Source: Flaviaestuariibacter flavus (GTDB lineage: Bacteria; Bacteroidota; Bacteroidia; Chitinophagales; Chitinophagaceae). From it: 64,000 bases of DNA. The translations under genes were made by a program, and so were the position numbers. The notes beneath the pieces are model-generated. The model did not search any database. It saw nothing but the letters and a program-made list of their open reading frames with translations, and was not told the DNA's origin. This document shows positions 8,180 through 16,409 of this stretch, piece by piece. Numbering within the stretch: the stretch's first letter is position 1; each line of letters opens with the position of its first letter. Where the stretch lies: contig NZ_SJZI01000050.1 of NCBI RefSeq assembly GCF_004337505.1, forward strand, positions 186,001 to 250,000. The letters run 5' to 3'.

Positions 8180-10099
8180 ATGGACGAACTGATGGCAGAT
8201 CCTAAGAAAACCGGCGCCGAATACACCGAAGACAGTATCCGGAGCCTCGACTGGAAAGAACACATCCGCCTACGGCCCGGCATGTATATCGGCAAGCTGG
8301 GCGACGGCTCGAGCCCCGACGACGGCATTTACGTGCTGGTAAAGGAGGTGATCGACAACTGTATCGACGAATACACGATGGGCTACGGCAAATCCGTGGA
8401 AGTGACCATCTCCGAAAAGGCGGTGACCGTGCGCGACTACGGGCGCGGCATTCCCCTCGGCAAGGTGGTGGATGTAGTGAGCAAGATCAATACCGGCGCC
8501 AAGTACGACTCCAAGGCCTTCCAGAAATCGGTGGGACTCAACGGGGTGGGTACCAAGGCCGTGAACGCCCTTTCGAACTACTTTAAAGTGACCGCCTTCC
8601 GCGAAGGCCGCCAGAAGACCGCCGAATTTGAGCGGGGCAACCTCGTAAAGGAGCATAAAGAGGCCGCTACTTCCGAAGCCAACGGCACCTTTGTGACCTT
8701 TACGCCCGACGAAACGATCTTTAAGAACTATCATTTCATCCCCGAATACCTCGAGAAGCAGATCTGGAATTATTGCTTCCTCAATGCGGGCATGAAGATC
8801 AACTTCAACGGCAAGAACTACGTTTCCAAAAACGGTCTCCTCGACCTGCTGGAACGGAATACGAATGCCGACGAACTCCGCTACCCGATCATCCACCTCA
8901 AGGGTGAGGACATCGAGGTGGCTATCACCCACAACAACGACTACGGCGAAGACTATTACAGCTTCGTCAACGGCCAGCATACCACGCAGGGCGGCACGCA
9001 CCAGGCGGCCTTCCGCGAGGCTTTCGTGAAGGCGATCCGTGAGTTCTTCAAGAAGGATTACGATGCGTCCGATATCCGCCAGTCGATCGTCGCCGCCGTG
9101 TCGGTGCGCGTGGTGGAGCCGGTATTCGAATCGCAGACGAAGACCAAGCTCGGCTCGCTCAACGTAGACGAGGGCGGTCCGTCGATGCGCCAGTTTATCA
9201 ACGATTTCCTGGGCCGCGAACTCGACAACTTCCTCCACAAGAATCCATCCGTGGCCGAGGCCATGAAAAAGCGGATCGAGCAGAGCGAGCGCGAGCGCAA
9301 GGACCTGGCCGGCATTAAGAAGCTCGCCAACGAGCGCGCGAAAAAGGCCAACCTGCACAACAAGAAGCTGCGCGACTGCAAGGTGCACCTCAACGAGGAA
9401 ACACCTCCGAAGGCCAAGCCGGAATACTTTACCACCAAGCAGAATACGACCATCTTTATTACGGAAGGCGACTCGGCTTCGGGTTCGATCACGAAGGCCC
9501 GCAACGTGGATACACAGGCCGTGTTCTCGCTCCGCGGCAAGCCGCTCAACTGCTTCGGCATGAGCAAAAAGATCGTGTACGAAAACGAGGAGCTCAACCT
9601 GCTCCAGCATGCCCTCAACATCGAGGAAGGCATGGACGGGCTGCGTTACAACCGCATCGTGATCGCCACCGACGCCGACGTGGACGGTATGCACATCCGC
9701 CTGCTCATCATGACCTTCTTCCTGCAGTTCTTCCCCGACCTTGTGAAGAACAACCACGTATATATCCTGCAAACGCCGCTCTTCCGGGTGCGCAACAAGC
9801 AGGAAACGATTTATTGTTACTCGGAGCAGGAAAAGCAGAAGGCCGTGAAAAAGCTGGGCAACAAGCCGGAGATCACCCGCTTCAAGGGCCTCGGTGAGAT
9901 CTCGCCCGACGAGTTCGGCCGCTTTATCGGCGACGAAATGCGGCTTGACCCGGTCATCCTCGAGCATGGCGACCACATCACGCACCTGCTGGAATATTAC
10001 ATGGGTAAGAACACACAGGAACGCCAGGAATTCATCATCAACAACCTGCGCGTGGAGCTCGACGCCGTAGAAGAAGGCGCCGTAGTAGCCGAAGGATGA
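8180..10099 (+). CDS. parE: DNA topoisomerase IV subunit B (ATPase subunit)
   Basis: A 639-residue type IIA topoisomerase B subunit. It powers strand passage by ATP hydrolysis and, with ParC, decatenates daughter chromosomes. The GHKL ATPase domain opens the protein ([36 protein letters not shown]). The transducer follows, then the TOPRIM domain with [11 protein letters not shown] near residue 428 and the metal-binding DADVDG near residue 498. The C-terminal end has RFKGLGEI. At about 640 residues it has the size of ParE or the shorter GyrB; pairing with the downstream A subunit of ParC type favours ParE. An alternative start, MADPKK, lies four codons downstream at 8192. The first gene of a likely parE-DUF1835-parC operon. 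Confidence 0.93.
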   Translation: MDELMADPKKTGAEYTEDSIRSLDWKEHIRLRPGMYIGKLGDGSSPDDGIYVLVKEVIDNCIDEYTMGYGKSVEVTISEKAVTVRDYGRGIPLGKVVDVVSKINTGAKYDSKAFQKSVGLNGVGTKAVNALSNYFKVTAFREGRQKTAEFERGNLVKEHKEAATSEANGTFVTFTPDETIFKNYHFIPEYLEKQIWNYCFLNAGMKINFNGKNYVSKNGLLDLLERNTNADELRYPIIHLKGEDIEVAITHNNDYGEDYYSFVNGQHTTQGGTHQAAFREAFVKAIREFFKKDYDASDIRQSIVAAVSVRVVEPVFESQTKTKLGSLNVDEGGPSMRQFINDFLGRELDNFLHKNPSVAEAMKKRIEQSERERKDLAGIKKLANERAKKANLHNKKLRDCKVHLNEETPPKAKPEYFTTKQNTTIFITEGDSASGSITKARNVDTQAVFSLRGKPLNCFGMSKKIVYENEELNLLQHALNIEEGMDGLRYNRIVIATDADVDGMHIRLLIMTFFLQFFPDLVKNNHVYILQTPLFRVRNKQETIYCYSEQEKQKAVKKLGNKPEITRFKGLGEISPDEFGRFIGDEMRLDPVILEHGDHITHLLEYYMGKNTQERQEFIINNLRVELDAVEEGAVVAEG

Positions 10100-10141
10100 A
10101 AAGACGCACCTTTGCGCGCAAACCGATAAAGACCAGAACCG

Positions 10142-11023
10142 ATGATTCATTTAGTGTTCCAGCCGGCCGATGCGGACACCCTCCGCAAGGCGATGGAGGT
10201 TGATGAAACCCTTCAGGGCGACATCGTAGAAATAAAAGACGACTATGCCGTAGGTCCGCTTTACCTGGCGGATGACGCCGAACCCTGGCAGCAGCGCCGC
10301 GACTGGTGGAAGGGCCTGTGGGAACAGTCGCCCTACGTGGCGGGCGAGAGCCTGCCGATGGTAGACGACAAGATGACCCTGCACAGCCTGATGCGCACCC
10401 TCGACGAGAACCCGAAAGAGGAACTCTGGATCTGGATGGGACAGAACGCCCACGACGTGTGCGGCTACTACTGGCTTATTGCGCAGATCCAGAAATACCA
10501 GGGCCGCGTGTTTGTGCTGTATATGAACAACCTGCCTTTCATCAACGAAAAAGGCGGCATCTTTTACCCCGTATACCTTTTCGAGATACCGCCCGCCGAG
10601 TACCGCAAGGCCAAGAAGCTTTGCCGCAAGGTGACGCTTTCGGAAATGGAGGTGGACCCTGACGAGTGGAAGCGCCTCTGCCAGGAAAATACGCGGGTGC
10701 GCCACCTCGAGGGCGGCAAGAAGATCGTTTCCAAGGGCGACGACTTCTTTGATGCCGACATCCTGAAGGCGCTGACCAAAGAGCCGCAGAAAGGGGCCAA
10801 GGCGATGCACAACATCCTGTCGAAGATGAAAGTGAAGACCGGCGACATCTTCCTGCTGTGGCGCATGCGGGTGCTGCATGAGCGCGGCGAGCTGGTAATT
10901 ACCGGCGACCCGGCAAAAGGCTGGAAAGAATTTGATGTGCGCCTGCCGGGCGGAGCTTCCATCGCTCCTGAGAGCGATGGAATATCGAATATCGAGCAAG
11001 GAATAACGAATAACGAAGGGTAG
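10142..11023 (+). CDS. DUF1835/DUF3658-type protein encoded between parE and parC
   Basis: A 293-residue cytoplasmic protein. The opening MIHLVFQPADADTLRKAM, followed by GDIVEIKDDYAVGPL, matches the DUF1835 family, and the later region (LSEMEVDPDEWKRL and a helical tail with LSKMKVKTGD) fits the companion DUF3658 domain. The function of the family is unknown. Its place between parE and parC, 42 bp after parE, suggests co-transcription but does not by itself prove a role in topoisomerase IV. The last 13 or so codons (ISNIEQGITNNEG) are encoded by an intergenic repeat of family C, so the native protein probably ended near PGGASIAPESDG. It could be a C-terminal extension gained through repeat insertion. 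Confidence 0.8.
   Translation: MIHLVFQPADADTLRKAMEVDETLQGDIVEIKDDYAVGPLYLADDAEPWQQRRDWWKGLWEQSPYVAGESLPMVDDKMTLHSLMRTLDENPKEELWIWMGQNAHDVCGYYWLIAQIQKYQGRVFVLYMNNLPFINEKGGIFYPVYLFEIPPAEYRKAKKLCRKVTLSEMEVDPDEWKRLCQENTRVRHLEGGKKIVSKGDDFFDADILKALTKEPQKGAKAMHNILSKMKVKTGDIFLLWRMRVLHERGELVITGDPAKGWKEFDVRLPGGASIAPESDGISNIEQGITNNEG
10980..11018 (+). repeat. Family C repeat, copy 2, inside the 3' end of the DUF1835 gene
   Basis: Tandem words GAATATCGAATATCGAGCAAG and GAATAACGAATAACGAAG overlap the end of the coding sequence and are translated. Downstream, 11024-11105 is a mosaic of other recurrent intergenic words: GGCTTCGGCTGCGCTCGG, GTCCTGAGCTTGCCGAAGGAC and AATTAACCAATAGACTAATTAACC. The whole parE-side of the parC leader is therefore repeat-derived. 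Confidence 0.75.
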
Positions 11024-11123
11024 GCTTCGGCTGCGCTCGGCCTGACAAAAAGCAATTGTCGTCCTGAGCTTGCCGAAGGACCAATTAACCAATAGACTAA
11101 TTAACCGAGTACTACGAACATCC

Positions 11124-13628
11124 ATGAAGAACAAGAACTACGAACACGTACAAACCGACCATGGCATCAATGGCCAGTATAAGAGCTGGTTTCTCGACTA
11201 CGCCTCCTACGTGATCCTGGAGCGCGCGGTGCCCGCCGTGGAAGACGGACTGAAGCCCGTACAGCGCCGCATCCTGCACGCGATGAAGGAGATGGACGAC
11301 GGGCGCTTCAACAAAGTAGCCAACATCATCGGACAGTCGATGCAGTACCACCCGCACGGCGATGCCTCCATCGGCGACGCGCTGGTGAATATGGGCCAGA
11401 AAGGCCTGCTCATCGACACCCAGGGCAACTGGGGCGATGTGCGCACCGGCGACGATGCCGCCGCCTCCCGCTATATCGAGGCACGCCTGTCGAAGCTCGC
11501 CCACGAGATCGTCTTCAACCCGAAGACGACCAATTGGCAGCTTTCCTACGACGGCCGCAAGAACGAGCCGGTGACGCTCCCGGTGAAGTTCCCGCTGCTG
11601 CTGGCGCATGGCGCCGAAGGCATCGCCGTGGGCCTGGCCACCAAGATCCTGCCGCACAACTTCTGCGAGCTCTGCGATGCCGCCATCAAATACCTGAAGG
11701 GCCGCAAGTTTGACCTGTATCCCGACTTCCTCACCGGCGCTATGGCCGATGTGACCGATTACAACCAGGGCATGCGCGGCGGCCGCGTGAAAGTGCGCGC
11801 CCACATCGAGGAGATCGATAAGAAAACGCTCGCGGTACGCAGCGTACCCTTTGGTGTTACGACGTCCTCGCTGATGGATTCCATCGTGAAGGCCAACGAC
11901 GCCGGCAAGATCAAGATCAAAAAGGTAACCGACAATACGGCCGCCGAAGTGGAGATCCAGATCGACCTGGCGCCCGGCATATCGCCGGATATCACCATCG
12001 ATGCACTGTATAAGTTTACCGACTGCGAAGTATCGGTAGCCACTAACGCCTGCGTTATCGTTGACCAGAAGCCGGTTTTCATCGGCGTGCACGAACTGCT
12101 GCGTCTTTCGGTTGACCGCACGAAGGACCTGCTGCAGAAAGAGCTGGAGATTCGCCTCGGTGAACTGCAGGAAAAATGGCACTACACCTCGCTCGAAAAG
12201 ATCTTCTTCGAAGAAAAGATCTACAAGGAGCTCGAGAAGAAGCATGATACCTGGGAGCTGGTGATCAAAGCCATCGACAAGGCCTTCCAGCCTTTTGCGA
12301 AGCACCTGCGCCGCCCCATCACCCGCGAGGATATCCTCAAGCTGACCGAGAAGCCGGTGCGCCGCATCTACAAGCTCGATATCGACGAACTGAACGAACA
12401 GATCCGCGGCCTCGAGGCAGAGATCAAGCAGGTGAACCACGACCTGGCGCACCTCAATGAATACGCGATCTCCTATTATGAAAACCTGCTGAAGAAGTTC
12501 GGCAAGGGTCGTGACCGGAAGACCGAGCTGAAGGTGTTTGAAGTGATCGAAGCCAAGCACGTAGCCATCGCCAACACCCGCATCTTTATCAACCGCGCCG
12601 ATGGCTTTATCGGCACCTCGCTCAAGAAGGACGAATTCCTGGTGGAATGCTCCGACCTCGATGATATCATCGCGTTTACCAAGCGCGGTATCATGAAAAT
12701 CGTGAAGGTGCAGGATAAGGTGTTTATCGGCAAGGACATCATACATGCGGCGGTGTTCCGCAAGGGCGACGACCGGATGACCTACAACATGATGTATACC
12801 GATGGCGAAACGGGCACCACTTATGCCAAGCGTTTCAATGTTACCGGTATCACCCGCGACAAGGAATACGACCTCACAAAAGGACATGATAAGAGCAAGG
12901 TGCACTACTTCACTGCCAACCCCAACGGGGAAGCGGAGGTGGTGCGCATCATCCTGAGCCCCAACTGCTCGGCCAAGAAAAAGGAGCTGGACTTCTTCTT
13001 CGAGGAGATCGAGATCAAAGCCCGTGGCTCCATGGGTAACCAGGTAACCAAGTACCCGGTGCGCCAGGTACGCTTCAAGGAAGCCGGCGTGGCTACCCTG
13101 GGCGCCATCAAGCTGTGGTATGACGATAAGTTCGGTCGCCTCAACCACGACGGCAAGGGCATTGAGCTTGGCGACTTCGACGCCGAAGACCGCCTGCTGG
13201 TCATCTACTCCGACGGCTCTTACGAGATCACCGACCAGGAGCTGACGCAGCGCTTCAATCCGGAGGAAGTATGGCTGGTGGAGAAATTCGAGCCCCAGCG
13301 CATCATTACGGCCGTTTACCTCGATGCCGACAAGCTGCAATTCAACGTCAAACGCTTCCGCATCGAAACGCAAACCCTCAAGACCAAGTTCACCTTCATT
13401 AAAGAAGGAAAGAACAACAAGCTGGAAGCGGTTTCAACCGAAGCCGACCCGGTGCTGCTGGTGAACAGCGGCAAGGGCGCCCAGGCACGTGCCAGCAAGT
13501 TCAAGGTGGCCAACTTGGTGGAAGTGATGGGTTGGAAAGCCGTTGGCGCCAAGCTGATCGACTTCAGCAAGAGCACCGAGCTGAGCTGGGAAGTGAAGGA
13601 AGAAGCGAAACAGGTAGGACTGTTCTGA
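11124..13628 (+). CDS. parC: DNA topoisomerase IV subunit A (cleavage subunit)
   Basis: An 834-residue type IIA topoisomerase A subunit, partner of ParE. The winged-helix cleavage domain is plain: LDYASYVILERAVP, DGLKPVQRRILH, QYHPHGDASIGDALV and GNWGDVRTGDDAAASRYIEARL, with the catalytic tyrosine at Tyr117. The tower, a long coiled-coil segment around residues 430-470 (LNEQIRGLEAEIKQVNHDLAHL), and a C-terminal beta-pinwheel-like half follow. The C-terminal half lacks a clear GyrA box (QRRGGKG), which supports ParC over GyrA. The frame is open to 11070, but ATG 11124 starts the conserved sequence and lies after the repeat mosaic. An intrinsic terminator follows at 13661. Confidence 0.93.
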   Translation: MKNKNYEHVQTDHGINGQYKSWFLDYASYVILERAVPAVEDGLKPVQRRILHAMKEMDDGRFNKVANIIGQSMQYHPHGDASIGDALVNMGQKGLLIDTQGNWGDVRTGDDAAASRYIEARLSKLAHEIVFNPKTTNWQLSYDGRKNEPVTLPVKFPLLLAHGAEGIAVGLATKILPHNFCELCDAAIKYLKGRKFDLYPDFLTGAMADVTDYNQGMRGGRVKVRAHIEEIDKKTLAVRSVPFGVTTSSLMDSIVKANDAGKIKIKKVTDNTAAEVEIQIDLAPGISPDITIDALYKFTDCEVSVATNACVIVDQKPVFIGVHELLRLSVDRTKDLLQKELEIRLGELQEKWHYTSLEKIFFEEKIYKELEKKHDTWELVIKAIDKAFQPFAKHLRRPITREDILKLTEKPVRRIYKLDIDELNEQIRGLEAEIKQVNHDLAHLNEYAISYYENLLKKFGKGRDRKTELKVFEVIEAKHVAIANTRIFINRADGFIGTSLKKDEFLVECSDLDDIIAFTKRGIMKIVKVQDKVFIGKDIIHAAVFRKGDDRMTYNMMYTDGETGTTYAKRFNVTGITRDKEYDLTKGHDKSKVHYFTANPNGEAEVVRIILSPNCSAKKKELDFFFEEIEIKARGSMGNQVTKYPVRQVRFKEAGVATLGAIKLWYDDKFGRLNHDGKGIELGDFDAEDRLLVIYSDGSYEITDQELTQRFNPEEVWLVEKFEPQRIITAVYLDADKLQFNVKRFRIETQTLKTKFTFIKEGKNNKLEAVSTEADPVLLVNSGKGAQARASKFKVANLVEVMGWKAVGAKLIDFSKSTELSWEVKEEAKQVGLF

Positions 13629-13652
13629 TGTCAGATCTCAGATGTAAGATGT
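13627..13652 (+). repeat. Family D repeat fragment (GATGTCAGATCTCAGATGT type)
   Basis: GATGTCAGATCTCAGATGTA overlaps the parC stop codon. It matches one arm of the larger inverted element at 27243-27366 and relates to the fragment at 54630. Confidence 0.7.
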
Positions 13653-13660
13653 AAAGATTT

Positions 13661-13688
13661 AAAGGCCGTCGCTAGCGACGGCCTTTTT
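13661..13688 (+). terminator. Intrinsic terminator of parC
   Basis: A perfect palindrome, AAAGGCCGTCGCTAGCGACGG and onward, runs from 13661 to 13686 and is followed by a T-run. It closes the parE-parC transcript. Confidence 0.85.
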
Positions 13689-13693
13689 CGTTT

Positions 13694-13871
13694 GCGTAAG
13701 CGACGGGCGCAGCCCGTCATTGCGAGCGGAGCGAAGCAAACTCCCCGACCTGAAGACTGGTCATAGCAGGTATGAGCTCTAGCACGCCAGCTCTTGCGCT
13801 ATCAAACAACGTGCGTAAAGCAGGAGTTAGCTTCGCTCCGCTCGCAATGACGCCGAAGGCGTCGCTTGCGC
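13694..13871. repeat. Large inverted repeat, family F (GTCATTGCGAGCGGAGCGAAGC type)
   Basis: Arms at 13715-13744 and 13823-13852 are 30 bases long with one mismatch, and they surround a 78-bp centre. Outside them GCGTAAGCGACG (13694-13705) and CGTCGCTTGCGC (13860-13871) also pair, so the whole is an imperfect palindrome of about 178 bp. It has no open reading frame and sits between the convergent parC and trmO. The size and arms resemble a MITE or a REPIN. TCATTGCGAGCGGAGCGAAGC-type repeats are widespread in bacterial genomes. Confidence 0.85.
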
Positions 13872-13895
13872 GATGTCTTCGGCGAACAACCAGTG

Positions 13896-14354
13896 CTACT
13901 TCCAGTAATCCTGCAGCAGTTCATCCACCCACGCCGGCTGCCGTACCTCGCCCTGTGTGCCGAACTGGCGGAACACCGGTTTGATGTCGAGCACCGGGGT
14001 GCCGTCGATGGCATCGAGGCGGCGGACAAGCAGGGAGCGCTCCCCGCGCTCCAGTAGTTCTACGGTGACGAGGCCGATCCGGTTGGGGCGGTCTTTGTTG
14101 CGCTGCGCGAAGATGCCCACCCGCGGCCAGGCGGTGTTGCCCCGCGGGTGGCGCGCGAAGGGGAAATCCTGCTCCGCCACCTGGTTGAAGCAGTAGATGA
14201 TCTCGAGGTGTGAAAAAGCCTCGATCCCGTCGAGCGCCTCGGCGGGGACGTTGTCTGCCAAAATGATCTCCGAACGAACGGTACCCCAGTAATCATCCGT
14301 GGGGGTGCTGCGCACGTTGTGAACAAAGGCCACCGGTGCTAGTGAAAAGGTCAT
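13896..14354 (-). CDS. trmO: tRNA (N6-threonylcarbamoyladenosine-37) N6-methyltransferase, TrmO family
   Basis: A 152-residue protein of the TrmO/YaeB family (formerly UPF0066). TrmO enzymes methylate t6A37 to m6t6A in tRNA-Thr with SAM, on an unusual all-beta fold. Family signatures visible here are VRSEIILAD, GIEAFSHLEIIYCF, HPRGN, VGIFAQRNKDRPNRIGLVTVELL and LDAIDGTPVLDIKPV. The length is that of the bare methyltransferase domain, lacking the C-terminal extra domain of E. coli TrmO. Single-copy housekeeping-type gene, convergent with parC, followed by acs on the same strand but 63 bp apart. Confidence 0.9.
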   Translation of the reverse strand: MTFSLAPVAFVHNVRSTPTDDYWGTVRSEIILADNVPAEALDGIEAFSHLEIIYCFNQVAEQDFPFARHPRGNTAWPRVGIFAQRNKDRPNRIGLVTVELLERGERSLLVRRLDAIDGTPVLDIKPVFRQFGTQGEVRQPAWVDELLQDYWK

Positions 14355-14417
14355 CTGAATTACTGGCGGTTATTTTCTCCTAAATATTATTTCCCTGTTC
14401 TCCAAGTCTTCCGCATG

Positions 14418-16343
14418 CTACAATTTCCCGTCCCTGATCTCCTCCACCACGCCCGGGTCGAGCAGGGTAGTGGTGTCGCCGAGGTTCGCGGTTTCTCCCT
14501 CCGCGATCTTGCGCAGGATGCGGCGCATGATCTTGCCGGAGCGCGTCTTCGGAAGGCCGCTCACAAACTGAATCTTGTCGGGTTTGGCAATGGGCCCGAT
14601 AATGCGCGATACGGTCTGGATGATGTTCCTCCGGGTCTCGTCTTCACTTCCGCGATGATTCGTGCAAATCACGTACGCATAGATGCCCTGCCCCTTGATG
14701 TCGTGCGGGTAACCCACAACGGCGCTCTCCACCACATCGGAATACATGTTGATGGCGTTTTCCACTTCTGCGGTCCCGATGCGGTGGCCGCTTACGTTGA
14801 GCACATCATCCACGCGTCCGGTGATGCGGTAGTTGCCGGCTTCATCGCGCAGGGCACCGTCGCCGGTGAAATAGAGTTCCGGGTAGCTCGAAAAGTAGGT
14901 TTGCCGGCAGCGCTCATGGTCGCCCCAGGTGGTGCGCAGGATGCCGGGCCAGGGAGCACGTATGCAGAGGTTGCCGGCGGCGGGGTTGCCGGTGAGCTCT
15001 TGCCCGGACTCATCTACCAGGAGCGGCTGAACACCAGGCATTGGCAGGGTTGCGAAGGTGGCCTTGTCGGGCGTTACACCGGCGAGGCTCGTCATTAGAA
15101 TACCACCGGTCTCGGTCTGCCACCACGTATCCACAATGGGGCAGCGCCTGCCCCCGATTTGTTCGTCGTACCAATGCCAGGCTTCTTCGTTGATGGGCTC
15201 GCCTACAGTTCCGAGCACTTTAAGCGTCGATAAGTTCTTGCCCTGCAGGGGAGCGAGTCCGAAGCCCATCAGCGAGCGCAATGCGGTAGGGGCCGTATAC
15301 AGGATATTCACCTTATGCTTTTCCACGATATCCCAGAAGCGGCCAGCATCCGGCCAGGTGGGAATGCCTTCGAAGATCAGCGAGGTGCCACCGGCGCTCA
15401 ACGGGCCGTATACGATATAGCTGTGGCCGGTGATCCAGCCGATATCGGCACTGCAGAAGTGCACCTGCCCCGGTTTGTATTGAAAGGTGTTGACGAAGGT
15501 GTAATTGGTCCAGATCATATAGCCGGCCGTAGTATGCACCACGCCTTTGGGCTTGCCCGTGGAGCCGGACGTATAAAGAATGAAAAGCGGGTCTTCCGCG
15601 TCCATCGTGGCGGCGGGGAACGAAACGACGCCTTCTTTTTCCACCTGCGATTCGGCGTATTCCATTTCGTCTTCCCACCAGAGGTCACGGCCTTTGAGCA
15701 TCGACACCGGCGTTCGGGTACGGGTATACACGATCACTTTCTTAACCGTATTGTTGCCGACCAGTGCGTCGTCGATCACATTTTTTAATGGAATCACTTT
15801 GTCGCCGCGGTAGGCGCCGTCGCAGGTGACGATGTATTCCGCCTGCGCGTCTTCAAGGCGGTCGGCAATGCTTTGTGCCGAGAAGCCGCCGAAAATGACC
15901 GAGTGGATGGCGCCGATGCGCGCGCAGCCCAGCACCGCGTAGGCGAGCTCGGGGATCATCCCCATATAAATGCACACCCGGTCGCCCTTTTTTACACCGA
16001 GGTTGGTAAGCACCTGTGCAACCTGGCAGACCCGCTTGTGGAGGCGGTTGTAGGTGACCACGCGCACGCGTTCATCGGGGTTGTTGGGCTCCCAGATGAA
16101 TGCGGGCTGCTCGCCCTTGTCGGTAAGATGCCGGTCGATGCAGTTCTCCGTGATATTAAGCTGGCCGCCGCCGAACCATTCAATGCGTGGTTCGGTGAAA
16201 TTCCACCGGAGCACGCGGTCCCATTTGCGGCGCCACTGGAAGTGCTCCGCGATGGAACCCCAGAAGCCTTCAGGGTCGTCTATGCTGCGCCGGTAGTCTT
16301 CATGGTACTGCTCCAGGGTCTTGATCTGGTACGGGTAGGTCAT
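14418..16343 (-). CDS. acs: Acetate--CoA ligase (AMP-forming)
   Basis: A 641-residue acetyl-CoA synthetase that converts acetate, ATP and CoA to acetyl-CoA through acetyl-AMP. The family length (about 640-650) and all core motifs are present: the P-loop-like TSGSTGKPKG near residue 258, the adenylation motif DTWWQTETGG, YFTGDGALRDEAGNYRITGRVDDVLNVSGHRIGTAEVE, and the C-terminal catalytic lysine in PKTRSGKIMRR near residue 600, which is the acetylation site that switches the enzyme off in other bacteria. The frame is open far upstream, but the ATG at 16341-16343 (MTYPYQIKTLEQYHEDY) matches the family start. It is divergent from an MFS carrier with 66 bp between starts, which suggests linked regulation and possibly acetate or monocarboxylate uptake. 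Confidence 0.95.
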   Translation of the reverse strand: MTYPYQIKTLEQYHEDYRRSIDDPEGFWGSIAEHFQWRRKWDRVLRWNFTEPRIEWFGGGQLNITENCIDRHLTDKGEQPAFIWEPNNPDERVRVVTYNRLHKRVCQVAQVLTNLGVKKGDRVCIYMGMIPELAYAVLGCARIGAIHSVIFGGFSAQSIADRLEDAQAEYIVTCDGAYRGDKVIPLKNVIDDALVGNNTVKKVIVYTRTRTPVSMLKGRDLWWEDEMEYAESQVEKEGVVSFPAATMDAEDPLFILYTSGSTGKPKGVVHTTAGYMIWTNYTFVNTFQYKPGQVHFCSADIGWITGHSYIVYGPLSAGGTSLIFEGIPTWPDAGRFWDIVEKHKVNILYTAPTALRSLMGFGLAPLQGKNLSTLKVLGTVGEPINEEAWHWYDEQIGGRRCPIVDTWWQTETGGILMTSLAGVTPDKATFATLPMPGVQPLLVDESGQELTGNPAAGNLCIRAPWPGILRTTWGDHERCRQTYFSSYPELYFTGDGALRDEAGNYRITGRVDDVLNVSGHRIGTAEVENAINMYSDVVESAVVGYPHDIKGQGIYAYVICTNHRGSEDETRRNIIQTVSRIIGPIAKPDKIQFVSGLPKTRSGKIMRRILRKIAEGETANLGDTTTLLDPGVVEEIRDGKL

Positions 16344-16409
16344 AGCAATCAGGCTTTGCGCACAAGTTAACGAAAACGCGAGCCCGCTTTTATTTCCTAA
16401 TTTCCACAT

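Noticed and set aside
7954-8328. Minus-strand 124-codon frame across the parE leader
   Set aside because: It overlaps the parE start, has a Ser/Pro/Arg-rich composition and no homology that I can recall.
8270-10150. A 626-codon frame antisense to parE
   Set aside because: Its composition (long runs of Leu, Val, His, Arg) and its exact coverage of parE show it is a codon-bias shadow; no domain is visible.
11112-13373. A 753-codon frame antisense to parC
   Set aside because: The same shadow effect; the opposite strand is a complete topoisomerase subunit with all motifs.
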